A stretch of 7,078 nucleotides of DNA from Dehalococcoidia bacterium (lineage in GTDB: Bacteria > Chloroflexota > Dehalococcoidia > Dehalococcoidales > UBA1222). A program made the translations under genes and the position numbers. The notes beneath the pieces are model-generated. The model was given only the letters and a program-made list of their open reading frames with translations, did not search any database and had not been told where the DNA came from. Of this stretch, positions 1 through 6,091 are shown piece by piece. The stretch is from the NCBI GenBank assembly GCA_009776515.1, contig WRNP01000003.1, positions 28,975 through 36,052 on the forward strand, written 5' to 3'. Numbering within the stretch: the stretch's first letter is position 1; each line of letters starts with the position of its first letter.

Positions 1-906
1 GCTGAGGGGCGGGGTGGCCACGGCCAGGTTGAAGGACGCCACATTCAGCCTGTCACGGTAGAAAGACAGTGCCCGGTAGACCGCTTTCTTGAAAGGTGTG
101 TCTATAGCTTTCGCCAGTATCACGATTCCGTTATGCTTGATGGGGGTGAGGTAGGCGAGCATCCGGGTGCCTCCATGATTCTCGGTCAGCCCCAGTGCCT
201 GATGTACTAGACAGAGGTCTTCAAAATAGTTACGCTGATGGCGGCGCCGGTAGGCCAAGGCGCATTTCCTCAAGTGTTCAATGCGGGCGAAGTGCTGCCT
301 GCGGGTGAGCATCATCTGAGCATGGCCGTGGGTGAGCGAGGCAGCGGAGCGCCAGAGACAGTTCCAGGAAAAGAAGAAGTATTTGCTGGCTGGGCTCTCG
401 CGGTGAGCGGAGCCTGCCCAGTCCCAAGCTACGTCCAGGTAATCGCTGACCTCAGCCTCGCCGAAGCGTAGGGGGTGGTGTTCCTTGAAAATGATGACAC
501 CGTGCCACCCGTCGCACTTGGCCACATTGCTGGCCGTAAGGCAATATTTGCCCTGGATGCGTCCAAAAATATCCTCCGGGGTGTTTATCCTAGGGCGGTC
601 GAAATTGTCCGCACATTTGTCTAGGCTGTCAAGGGAGGAACTGCCTGCTTCTTGGGCATCGTGCGGGCGTTTGAGACGCAGGGGGTTAAAGATGGTTTCC
701 TCCCCCGTGACCCTGTTCGTCAGACGGGCTACCCTTTGCGAAGTTACCGCCTCCAACGAGCCGAATTGACTCGCGGTCCAGGCCTCCATGCTTTCTGGTA
801 CGATCATGCGGCTTGTATAGACGGCGGGGGTGTAAAGACGCCTGAAAAGCTGCCTGTCTGCGGTGGGCAGCGCGTTGATAGCCTCGTCTATAGTTATGAT
901 ATTCAT
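1..906 (-). CDS. GalT-like nucleotidyltransferase of the HIT superfamily (3' end outside window)
   Basis: An open frame of 302 codons runs from ATG at 906 to the window edge with no stop, so the C-terminus is missing. The family transfers nucleotidyl groups through a covalent histidine intermediate (galactose-1-phosphate uridylyltransferase and relatives). Three landmarks fit. VTGEETIFNPLRLKRP (about residues 66-81) resembles the N-terminal 'DPxTGxWxxxxPxRxxRP' block. WHGVIIFKEHHPL (134-146) resembles the 'HEVIVETPxH' strand. ASLTHGHAQM (189-198) matches 'GASxxHPHxQ', with His195 as the expected nucleophile and Gln197 behind it. The usual CxxC zinc pair seems lost: only Cys98 (KCADNFD) stands where CPFC would be. 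The gene is last in the purine operon, 112 bases after purH, with its own candidate promoter. The Shine-Dalgarno GGGGGAGGAG ends 12 bases before the ATG inside a hairpin. Family assignment is fairly sure; the substrate is unknown. Confidence 0.75.
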   Translation of the reverse strand, partial: MNIITIDEAINALPTADRQLFRRLYTPAVYTSRMIVPESMEAWTASQFGSLEAVTSQRVARLTNRVTGEETIFNPLRLKRPHDAQEAGSSSLDSLDKCADNFDRPRINTPEDIFGRIQGKYCLTASNVAKCDGWHGVIIFKEHHPLRFGEAEVSDYLDVAWDWAGSAHRESPASKYFFFSWNCLWRSAASLTHGHAQMMLTRRQHFARIEHLRKCALAYRRRHQRNYFEDLCLVHQALGLTENHGGTRMLAYLTPIKHNGIVILAKAIDTPFKKAVYRALSFYRDRLNVASFNLAVATPPLS

Positions 907-918
907 CTGATTAAAATG

Positions 919-945
919 CTCCTCCCCCTTGGAGAGGGGGAGGAG
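919..945 (-). promoter_or_regulatory. 11-bp perfect hairpin enclosing the Shine-Dalgarno of the GalT-like gene
   Basis: On the minus strand CTCCTCCCCCT pairs perfectly with AGGGGGAGGAG around a five-base loop (CTCCA). The 3' arm is the only purine-rich ribosome-binding site before the ATG at 906, so folding would hide it. There is no U-run after the stem (CATTTTAATC follows), so it is a poor intrinsic terminator. It could be a translation-control or mRNA-stability element, or a dispersed REP-like palindrome that happens to supply the ribosome-binding site. The stem is certain; the role is inferred. Confidence 0.6.
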
Positions 946-951
946 GACTAA

Positions 952-960
952 ATTATATCA
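952..960 (-). promoter_or_regulatory. Extended -10 promoter candidate for the GalT-like gene
   Basis: The minus strand reads TGATATAAT: a perfect TATAAT preceded by the TGn extension. No good -35 box lies 16-18 bases upstream, which is tolerated with an extended -10. Transcription would begin near 945, almost exactly at the first base of the hairpin at 919-945. The transcript would then start with a stem-loop. Confidence 0.4.
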
Positions 961-1018
961 TGGGCTGGTCCGCTAAGCCATTTTGGTTTTGATAAAAACC
1001 CTTTCGACTAGGCAGTGC

Positions 1019-2560
1019 CTAATGCAGGAAATGCCTTATGCCGGTGAGCACCATGGCGATATTGTTTTTGTCGGCGGCTTTAACGGATTCCTCGTCCCGG
1101 ATGCTCCCGCCCGGCTGGATGATAGCGGTTACCCCCGCGGCGGCTGCCTGCTCTACGCTGTCGGGGAAGGGGAACATGGCATCGGAGGCCAGTACACTGC
1201 CCTGAGCGCGCGGACCAGCCTTTTCTTTGGACAAGGCAACGCTCACCACTCGGTTTGGCTGTCCGGCCCCCATGCCAAGCAGTGTCTTATCTTTCACCAT
1301 GACAATGGCATTGGACTTGATATGTTTGACCACTCGCCAGGCAAACTTTAGGTCCTCCATCTCCTCGGAGGTTGGGGTGCGCTGTGTGACGGCCCTCAAG
1401 GCCAAGCTGTCTTCATCTAAGGCATCGCCTTCCTGCACGAGCAAACCGCCAGGCACGCGGCGGTAGTCGGTGTATTCTCGGGGCAGGATGGTGCCGTCCG
1501 CAGGGTTTTCCGCCAACAAGATGCGGAGGTTCTTTTTTTCCTTGAGTTTGTCCAGGGCGTCCGCATCGTAGCCCGGGGCGACCACGATTTCGTAGAAAGT
1601 CGGGGCCATCTCCTCAGCCATTTTAAGGGTAATGGGGCGGTTGCAGGCCACGATGCCGCCAAAAGCCGAAACCGGGTCTCCGCTGAAAGCGCGTCGATAG
1701 GCCTCATCCAGGTCGGGGTGGCTCGCCAGGCCGCAGGGGTTGGTGTGCTTTACGATGACAACGGTGGGCTCTGGGAAGTCGCTAGCTGTAGCCCAGGCAG
1801 CAGAGGCATCCAAAATATTATTGAAAGACAGCTCCTTGCCCCAAAGCTGCTTGGCCCAAGTGATGCCTTGGTTCTGGGGAACAATGCTTTGCTCGGCGTA
1901 GAAAGCTGCCTTTTGGTGTGGGTTTTCACCGTAGCGCAGGTCGTAGCGTTTTGTGAAGGCGAAAGTTATCTCCTCCGGGAAGCCCTCTGCGCCTTGACGG
2001 AGGTACTGGGAGATGGCTGTGTCGTAGGCAGCTACATGCTGGAAAGCCTTCTGAGCGAGACTTTGTCTTTCCACGAGTTCCAGTGTTCCTGCAGCGAGCT
2101 TGCTGAGGACCATTTCATAGTCGGCTGGATCCACCACCACTAACACGGAGGGGAAATTCTTGGCTGCCGCTCGGATCATGGTCGGACCCCCAATGTCGAT
2201 ATTCTCCAGGGCTGTGGGCAGATCTACGCCAGCCCTGGACACGGTCTGGACAAATGGGTAGAGATTGACCACCACCATGTCAATGGGAGTGATCCCGTTC
2301 TTCTCAAGCTCTGCCATGTGCGATGGCAAATCGCGCCGTGCCAGGAGGCCGCCGTGCACTGTGGGATGCAGAGTTTTGACGCGCCCATCCAGTATTTCGG
2401 GAAAACCAGTGAGGTCCGAGATACTACGGACGGGGAGACCGATCTCGGCCAGGGCTTTTTTGGTGCCGCCGGTGGAGAAAATCTCCCAGCCCAGTTCAAT
2501 AAGACCGCGGACGAAATCGGTCACCCCGTGCTTGTTGGAGACGCTGATAATAGCGCGCAT
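1019..2560 (-). CDS. purH: Bifunctional AICAR formyltransferase / IMP cyclohydrolase
   Basis: This cytosolic enzyme does the last two steps of de novo purine synthesis. It formylates AICAR with 10-formyl-tetrahydrofolate, then closes the ring to IMP. The 513 residues match the usual length for the fused enzyme. Residues 1 to about 145 form the MGS-like IMP cyclohydrolase domain (STGGTKKAL 29-37, KTLHPTVHGG 62-71, GGPTMIRAAAKN 124-135). The rest is the AICAR formyltransferase domain: RYGENPHQ 209-216, the KHTNPCG catalytic motif with Lys271-His272, SAFGGIVA 298-305, KSNAIV 415-420, FPFPD 463-467, QPGGS 482-486, and the typical RHFLH tail. The ATG at 2560 is supported by Shine-Dalgarno GAGGAGG at 2566-2572, five bases away. 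It follows purM after 76 bases, where I saw no convincing promoter, so it is probably cotranscribed. Both domains look intact. Confidence 0.98.
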   Translation of the reverse strand: MRAIISVSNKHGVTDFVRGLIELGWEIFSTGGTKKALAEIGLPVRSISDLTGFPEILDGRVKTLHPTVHGGLLARRDLPSHMAELEKNGITPIDMVVVNLYPFVQTVSRAGVDLPTALENIDIGGPTMIRAAAKNFPSVLVVVDPADYEMVLSKLAAGTLELVERQSLAQKAFQHVAAYDTAISQYLRQGAEGFPEEITFAFTKRYDLRYGENPHQKAAFYAEQSIVPQNQGITWAKQLWGKELSFNNILDASAAWATASDFPEPTVVIVKHTNPCGLASHPDLDEAYRRAFSGDPVSAFGGIVACNRPITLKMAEEMAPTFYEIVVAPGYDADALDKLKEKKNLRILLAENPADGTILPREYTDYRRVPGGLLVQEGDALDEDSLALRAVTQRTPTSEEMEDLKFAWRVVKHIKSNAIVMVKDKTLLGMGAGQPNRVVSVALSKEKAGPRAQGSVLASDAMFPFPDSVEQAAAAGVTAIIQPGGSIRDEESVKAADKNNIAMVLTGIRHFLH

Positions 2561-2636
2561 ATAGACCTCCTCAACAGATTTAAATAATCGCCGATATTAA
2601 GTAGGCATAATTGATGACTATTGGCAGACAGCCCGC

Positions 2637-3647
2637 CTAGTCAAACACAACCCGATCGCTACCTTGCAACCTGACGATTTCGCCGATAATCATTGCCTCT
2701 GGAAGTCGCTCTTTGAGCCGGTATGCATCATCGGGTGCGGCAATCAGCGCTATACCTATGCCCATATTGAAGACGCGGTACATCTCGTCCCGCGCAATAC
2801 CCCCTCGGGACTCAATGAGTCGGAAAAGGGGAGGAATTTCCCAGGCTTTGGCATCGAAGCGTGCCGCTGTGTTCTCCGGCAGTACGCGGGGCACATTGCC
2901 CGGGAAGCCGCCACCGGTGATGTGGGCCATCCCTTTGACAAGAGTCAAGAGGGACTTGAGCTCTTTTAGATAGGAGCGGTGGGGTATGAGGAGTGCTTCT
3001 CCTAGCGTCATTCCTAGCTCGGGGTGATATTTACCCAAGTCTTCAATGCCCTCACCCAACACACGTCGCACCAACGAATAACCATTGGTATGCAGTCCGC
3101 TTGACGGCAGACCCAGAATGATATCGCCCGGAGTAATGGTCTGGCCGTTGATGATCTCTGATTTTTCCACTGCCCCGATGATGCAGCCGACGAGGTCGAA
3201 ATCAGAGCCAGCGTAAAGCCCGGGCATCTCGGCTGTCTCGCCTCCGATCAAAGTGCAACTAACGTCTTGACAGGCACTGGACAAGCCTTTGACAATTTCC
3301 CGGACTGCCTCAGGTTTTAGATGGCCCATGGCGATATAATCCAAGAAAAACAGAGGAGTCGCCCCGCACGTAAGAATGTCATTGACAGAGTGATTGACAA
3401 TGTCTATCCCTACGGTGTCAAGTCTGTCTAAGGTAACCGCAAGTTTGAGCTTGGTGCCCACACCGTCCATACTGGAAACCAACACTGGCTGTGTAAAACC
3501 CTTTAGCTCGAACATGCCGCCAAAGAGCCCCGGTCCGGCCAACACTTCGGGACGGAGGGTGACACGCGCCAAGCGGGCAATATCTTTCTTGAGCGTGTCG
3601 GCAGCGCCGATATCAACACCGGCTTGGGTGTAATGATTGCTGATCAT
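2637..3647 (-). CDS. purM: Phosphoribosylformylglycinamidine cyclo-ligase (AIR synthetase)
   Basis: PurM uses ATP to cyclise FGAM to aminoimidazole ribonucleotide (AIR), the fifth step of purine synthesis. The 336 residues are close to the normal size of about 340-350. Family motifs appear in order: MDGVGTKLKLA (60-70), the ATP-binding signature; VNDILTCGATPLFFLDY (88-104); GGETAEMPG (135-143); SSGLHTNGYSL (182-192); AHITGGGFPGN (241-251); and FNMGIG (293-298). The start is the ATG at 3647, preceded by GAGAGG only two bases away. That spacing is tight but there is no better in-frame start, and the N-terminal YTQAGVDI agrees with family N-termini. It begins 18 bases after the stop of the small membrane protein, suggesting cotranscription and possibly translational coupling. 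Confidence 0.98.
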   Translation of the reverse strand: MISNHYTQAGVDIGAADTLKKDIARLARVTLRPEVLAGPGLFGGMFELKGFTQPVLVSSMDGVGTKLKLAVTLDRLDTVGIDIVNHSVNDILTCGATPLFFLDYIAMGHLKPEAVREIVKGLSSACQDVSCTLIGGETAEMPGLYAGSDFDLVGCIIGAVEKSEIINGQTITPGDIILGLPSSGLHTNGYSLVRRVLGEGIEDLGKYHPELGMTLGEALLIPHRSYLKELKSLLTLVKGMAHITGGGFPGNVPRVLPENTAARFDAKAWEIPPLFRLIESRGGIARDEMYRVFNMGIGIALIAAPDDAYRLKERLPEAMIIGEIVRLQGSDRVVFD

Positions 3648-3665
3648 AACCTCTCGGATGAAAGA

Positions 3666-3854
3666 CTACTTGCACTTGCCGACGGCAGTAAGCGGAGCTA
3701 CGGCGAGCCACAAGGTGATATTGATGAGCATGGCATTGACGTAGCTGATGGTGGGGATGCCAAGATCTGGAGCGAACACGCCCCACAAAAGCATCAGGAA
3801 CCAGGTGCTAAGAAAGAAACCAGGTATGGCGGCCAGAATGCGGAAGTATCCCAC
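3666..3854 (-). CDS. Small two-helix membrane protein inside the purine operon, function unknown
   Basis: I do not recognise a named family. The 62-residue product starts GYFRILAAIPGFFLSTWFLM and has two clear hydrophobic segments, at about residues 5-27 and 36-58. They are separated by a short polar turn (PDLGIPTIS), and the protein ends in a Lys-Cys-Lys tail. The charges (Arg5 at one end, Lys at the other) do not give a confident topology. There is no cleavable signal peptide or enzyme motif. The start is GTG, chosen because a consensus AGGAGG lies six bases upstream. It sits between purF (130 bases upstream) and purM (18 bases downstream), all on one strand, so it is probably expressed with the purine genes. 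A purine transporter subunit, an anchor or an unrelated passenger are all possible. That it is a real gene is likely, because of the ribosome-binding site, operon position and coherent membrane pattern. Confidence 0.7.
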   Translation of the reverse strand: MGYFRILAAIPGFFLSTWFLMLLWGVFAPDLGIPTISYVNAMLINITLWLAVAPLTAVGKCK

Positions 3855-3860
3855 TGTGTG

Positions 3861-3866
3861 CCTCCT
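3861..3866 (-). promoter_or_regulatory. Consensus ribosome-binding site that fixes the GTG start of the small membrane protein
   Basis: The minus strand reads AGGAGG, then six bases (CACACA), then GTG at 3854. It is the best Shine-Dalgarno in the window and the main argument that the 62-codon frame is translated from a GTG. Confidence 0.75.
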
Positions 3867-3886
3867 GACAGAATGTAGTGCTTTTC

Positions 3887-3916
3887 ATGATAGCACTGCC
3901 GGGGAGAAGGTTTCAA
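3887..3916 (-). promoter_or_regulatory. Candidate internal promoter before the small membrane protein, purM and purH
   Basis: On the minus strand TTGAAA (3911-3916) and TATCAT (3887-3892) each match the sigma70 consensus at five of six positions, with an 18-base spacer. Transcription would start near 3880 and leave a leader of about 25 bases before the GTG start. A 6-bp dyad, AGTGCT and AGCACT separated by nine bases (3877-3897), brackets the -10. Promoter-like matches occur by chance, so this is moderate evidence only. Confidence 0.35.
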
Positions 3917-3984
3917 TGGCAACTTGATTTGGGCAAACAGAAGCGTTCAAGTGGGTAGCGGAAGAATTTGCCTGGCGACAATGC

Positions 3985-5409
3985 CTAACCGGCCAGATTA
4001 TCGGCGGTGGAGGAAGATGGCTCCTCCGTATACTCCATGGAAAACTTTCCCATCTCAAGTTGCACTGGTAGCGGGTAATGGCCGGTGAAACAGGCAAGGC
4101 AGAACTGGTCTTTGGGTAGCCCGATGGCCTTAATGAGCCCTTCCAGAGAGAGATAGCCCAGCGAATCGGCTCCAATGGTCTCCCTTATTTCGGGGAGGGT
4201 CTTTTGGGCGGCGATGAGTTCACGCCGAGTGGCCATATCTACGCCCATGAAACAGGGATGGCAGATGGGCGGGGCACAGATGCGCATATGCACCTCTTTG
4301 GCACCGGCGCCGCGTAGTAGCTTGATGACCTGGGGAGTAGTTGTGCCGCGCACGATGCTGTCGTCTACCAAGACGACGCGCTTGCCTTCCAGCAGTGGCC
4401 TCATGGGGTTGAATTTAAGCTTCACTCCCAGATCGCGCAGGCGCTGTTCTGGTTCAATGAAAGTGCGCCCCATGTAGCGGTTTTTGATCAATCCCATTCC
4501 CAAAGGGATGCCGGAGGCGTGAGAGTAACCTACGGCAGCGGGAGTTGCCGAGTCGGGCACACCCACCACGAGGTCAGCAACGACGGGATGCTCCTCCGCT
4601 AACCTGGCGCCCATGGCCTCGCGGGCATCATAGATCAGGCGGTTGCTTATGATGCTATCCGGGCGGGCAAAATAGATATACTCGAAGATACAAAGGGCGT
4701 GTTTGTCAGAAGGTTCAGGGTACTCGCAGAGTCCGTTTTTATCGATACGAATGATCTCGCCGGGTGCGACTTCACGCAGGAAAGAAGCACCAATGTTATC
4801 CAGAGCGCAGGTTTCTGAAGCCAACACCCAGCCATGACCGTTCAGATTGCCGACACAGAATGGGCGCATGCCCAATGAGTCGCGAACACCCCAAAGTGCT
4901 TCCTTGGTTAGTAGCACCAGGGAATAAGCTCCTTGCAGGCGCCGCATGGCATACCTTATCTTGGCGGTAAATTCTTTCTCGGTAGAGGAGAGGATGAGGT
5001 TGGCGATGATCTCGGAGTCAGAAGTGGTGTTGAAAGAATAACCTTTCTCCTGAAGTTCTTTATGGAGGGCGGTGGAATTGGTGATGTTGCCATTGTAGGC
5101 GATGGCTAAAGCGTCCTCGCCGCTACCAATCATCAGGGGCTGGACGTTGCAAATCTGTGATGCTCCAGTGGTGGAATAGCGGTTGTGACCGATAGCGATG
5201 AAACCGGAAAGCTTGGCTAAGTCGTCTTCGGTGAAGACTTGTGAGACCAGCCCCATTTTGGCAAAGACCTGGAGCTTTTGCCCGTCAGATGTGGCAATGC
5301 CTGCGCTCTCTTGGCCGCGATGCTGCAGGGCAAAGAGAGCGAAATAGGTGAGACGAGCGATGTCTTCTCCGGGGGCAAAGATGCCGAAGATGCCGCATGA
5401 CTCGCGCAC
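3985..5409 (-). CDS. purF: Amidophosphoribosyltransferase (glutamine PRPP amidotransferase), Fe-S type
   Basis: PurF commits PRPP to purine synthesis, making 5-phosphoribosylamine with ammonia from glutamine. Numbering is from GTG at 5409 (474 residues). The N-terminal Ntn glutaminase starts at Cys5 (MRES then CGIFGIF), so a short propeptide must be removed. QHRGQESAGI (29-38), HNRYSTTG (75-82) and NGNITN (106-111) complete that site. The C-terminal phosphoribosyltransferase domain has the PRPP loop VVLVDDSIVRGTT (345-357). Cys240, Cys386, Cys437 and Cys440 (the last two in CLACFTG) match the four 4Fe-4S ligands of the Bacillus subtilis enzyme, so this is the oxygen-sensitive clustered type. 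An ATG at 5448 would add 13 residues, but it overlaps a perfect -10 box and has no Shine-Dalgarno. GTG 5409 has AGGGG five bases upstream. First gene of the purine operon. Confidence 0.96.
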   Translation of the reverse strand: MRESCGIFGIFAPGEDIARLTYFALFALQHRGQESAGIATSDGQKLQVFAKMGLVSQVFTEDDLAKLSGFIAIGHNRYSTTGASQICNVQPLMIGSGEDALAIAYNGNITNSTALHKELQEKGYSFNTTSDSEIIANLILSSTEKEFTAKIRYAMRRLQGAYSLVLLTKEALWGVRDSLGMRPFCVGNLNGHGWVLASETCALDNIGASFLREVAPGEIIRIDKNGLCEYPEPSDKHALCIFEYIYFARPDSIISNRLIYDAREAMGARLAEEHPVVADLVVGVPDSATPAAVGYSHASGIPLGMGLIKNRYMGRTFIEPEQRLRDLGVKLKFNPMRPLLEGKRVVLVDDSIVRGTTTPQVIKLLRGAGAKEVHMRICAPPICHPCFMGVDMATRRELIAAQKTLPEIRETIGADSLGYLSLEGLIKAIGLPKDQFCLACFTGHYPLPVQLEMGKFSMEYTEEPSSSTADNLAG

Positions 5410-5414
5410 TTCAT

Positions 5415-5419
5415 CCCCT
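5415..5419 (-). promoter_or_regulatory. Ribosome-binding site favouring the GTG start of purF
   Basis: The minus strand reads AGGGG, five bases (ATGAA), then GTG at 5409. The alternative ATG at 5448 is preceded by GCGCCGGTTATA, with no Shine-Dalgarno. Confidence 0.55.
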
Positions 5420-5446
5420 GATTGTATAATCGAATTCACCTCGTCC

Positions 5447-5469
5447 ATTATAACCGGCGCGGTTAAAAT
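5447..5469. promoter_or_regulatory. 23-bp operator-like dyad inside the purF promoter
   Basis: The plus strand reads ATT A TAACCG GCG CGGTTA A AAT. The inner arms TAACCG and CGGTTA are perfect; the outer ATT and AAT extend the symmetry after one mismatched position. The dyad occupies almost the whole spacer and covers the -10, where a bound repressor would block RNA polymerase. It does not resemble the E. coli PurR box (ACGCAAACGTTTTCGT). The regulator is unknown. Confidence 0.5.
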
Positions 5470-5476
5470 TGGTCAA
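5447..5476 (-). promoter_or_regulatory. Sigma70-type promoter of purF and the purine operon
   Basis: The minus strand carries TTGACC (5471-5476, five of six matches), an 18-base spacer, and a perfect TATAAT (5447-5452). The predicted transcript start is near 5440, giving a leader of about 30 bases before the GTG of purF. The -10 shares its last two bases with the ATG at 5448, so that ATG would lie upstream of the transcript. An AT-rich stretch (GTGAAAAACCATC) sits just upstream of the -35. Confidence 0.65.
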
Positions 5477-5689
5477 AGATGGTTTTTCACTAAGCTGGGC
5501 AGTGTCTGCAAAGGCTTAAGCCCCAAGTGTCTCCCGGGGGTATCAGGGGGTGCCTATATCGCGATACCGCAAGCTCCGGATAGTTGGTGCCGTGACTTGG
5601 CCAGAGTGGACACTACCTCATCGTAACTGTTGACGCGCCAGGCTTCACGGTATGACCCCAAATGGGGTATCTCCCATGAGAGCGCATGA
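5477..5689. other. Non-coding upstream region of purF; no supported gene
   Basis: I see no intact gene here. Two short palindromes are present: GGCTTAAGCC (5513-5522) and TATCGCGATA (5557-5566). An inverted repeat ACCCC-AAAT-GGGGT lies at 5655-5668. A minus-strand frame without any ATG is open from 5772 to a stop at 5554. Its last 35 or so residues (for example YREAWRVNSYDEVVSTLAKS) look protein-like, but I cannot assign them to a family and no convincing start is present. It may be a gene remnant. Confidence 0.4.
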
Positions 5690-6012
5690 TTGCGGGTGAA
5701 TCTTCCGTTATTAGGTATGGCGGATAATCGCGTGGGTAAAACAAAGACCCCGGTTAGAAGAGCTTTGTTGATTCAGCCCTCAACGATGATTTCAACGAGA
5801 GGGCAAGCCTGGTTCTTGTTTGCCCGATTAGCAACATCGATCATGCTTTCCCGCTTCATGTTTCATTGGGGGAGCAGATCAGAACAACTTATTTTGTGTT
5901 TTGTGAACAGCTGAAAGCGTTAGATTACGAAAGCAGAAATGCTCGGTTCGTGGAGCAGGCTTCGGCTGAAACAGTGCAGGAAATGCTTTATATTCTGCGT
6001 CTATGCTTTTAA
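5690..6012 (+). pseudogene. MazF/PemK-type endoribonuclease toxin relic, frameshifted
   Basis: One plus frame, from 5758 to a TAA at 6010-6012, reads the family's C-terminal two thirds: DDFNERASLVLVCPIS (from 5785), FPLHVSL, CEQLKALDYESRNARFVEQ, then an amphipathic C-terminal helix ending LRLCF. These match the MazF blocks 'FNERTGLxLVCPIT', 'FPFHV', 'CEQxRSLDxxARxxxFVE'. This frame has no start codon and is closed upstream by TAG at 5755-5757. The preceding block RRALLIQPS, matching 'RRPALVISP', lies in a different frame (phase of 5690), so a one-base shift occurred near 5775-5785. The N-terminal 'GDIxWxDFDP' block is not recognisable and no mazE antitoxin is visible. An active toxin would cut mRNA; this copy cannot be. 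It is the only plus-strand gene in the window and lies antisense to the operon, suggesting an old insertion now decaying. Confidence 0.75.
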
Positions 6013-6091
6013 GATCGTGGGGCATATAGAAGCCCGATAGTTCTGATAAATCCCTTATGGCAACGCAAGGTTCGAATCAGGCTGATGTGAT

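Noticed and set aside
238..951. Several plus-strand open frames in the first kilobase
   Set aside because: The minus strand has a continuous 302-codon frame with GalT-like motifs through the same bases; the plus-strand frames show no family signal.
985..1000. GGTTTTGATAAAAACC inverted repeat as a terminator of purH
   Set aside because: The stem is only 6 bp, mostly A-T, and has no downstream U-run on the minus strand; too weak to call.
1718..2143. 141-codon plus-strand open frame within purH
   Set aside because: It is antisense to strongly conserved purH motifs, has no recognisable domain, and is explained as a shadow of purH codon bias.
5446..5448. ATG as the purF start codon
   Set aside because: It overlaps a perfect -10 box and lacks a ribosome-binding site; GTG at 5409 fits better, although the choice is not proven.
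5513..5566. Palindromes GGCTTAAGCC and TATCGCGATA as operators
   Set aside because: Ten-base palindromes like these arise by chance; they lie 40 to 120 bases upstream of the promoter and no second copy supports them.
6069..6078. GGTTCGAATC, identical to a tRNA T-loop with its closing pairs, suggesting a tRNA or an att site
   Set aside because: The flanking bases (CGCAA and AGGCT) do not form a T-stem, and no acceptor stem, anticodon arm or CCA lies at the right distance.
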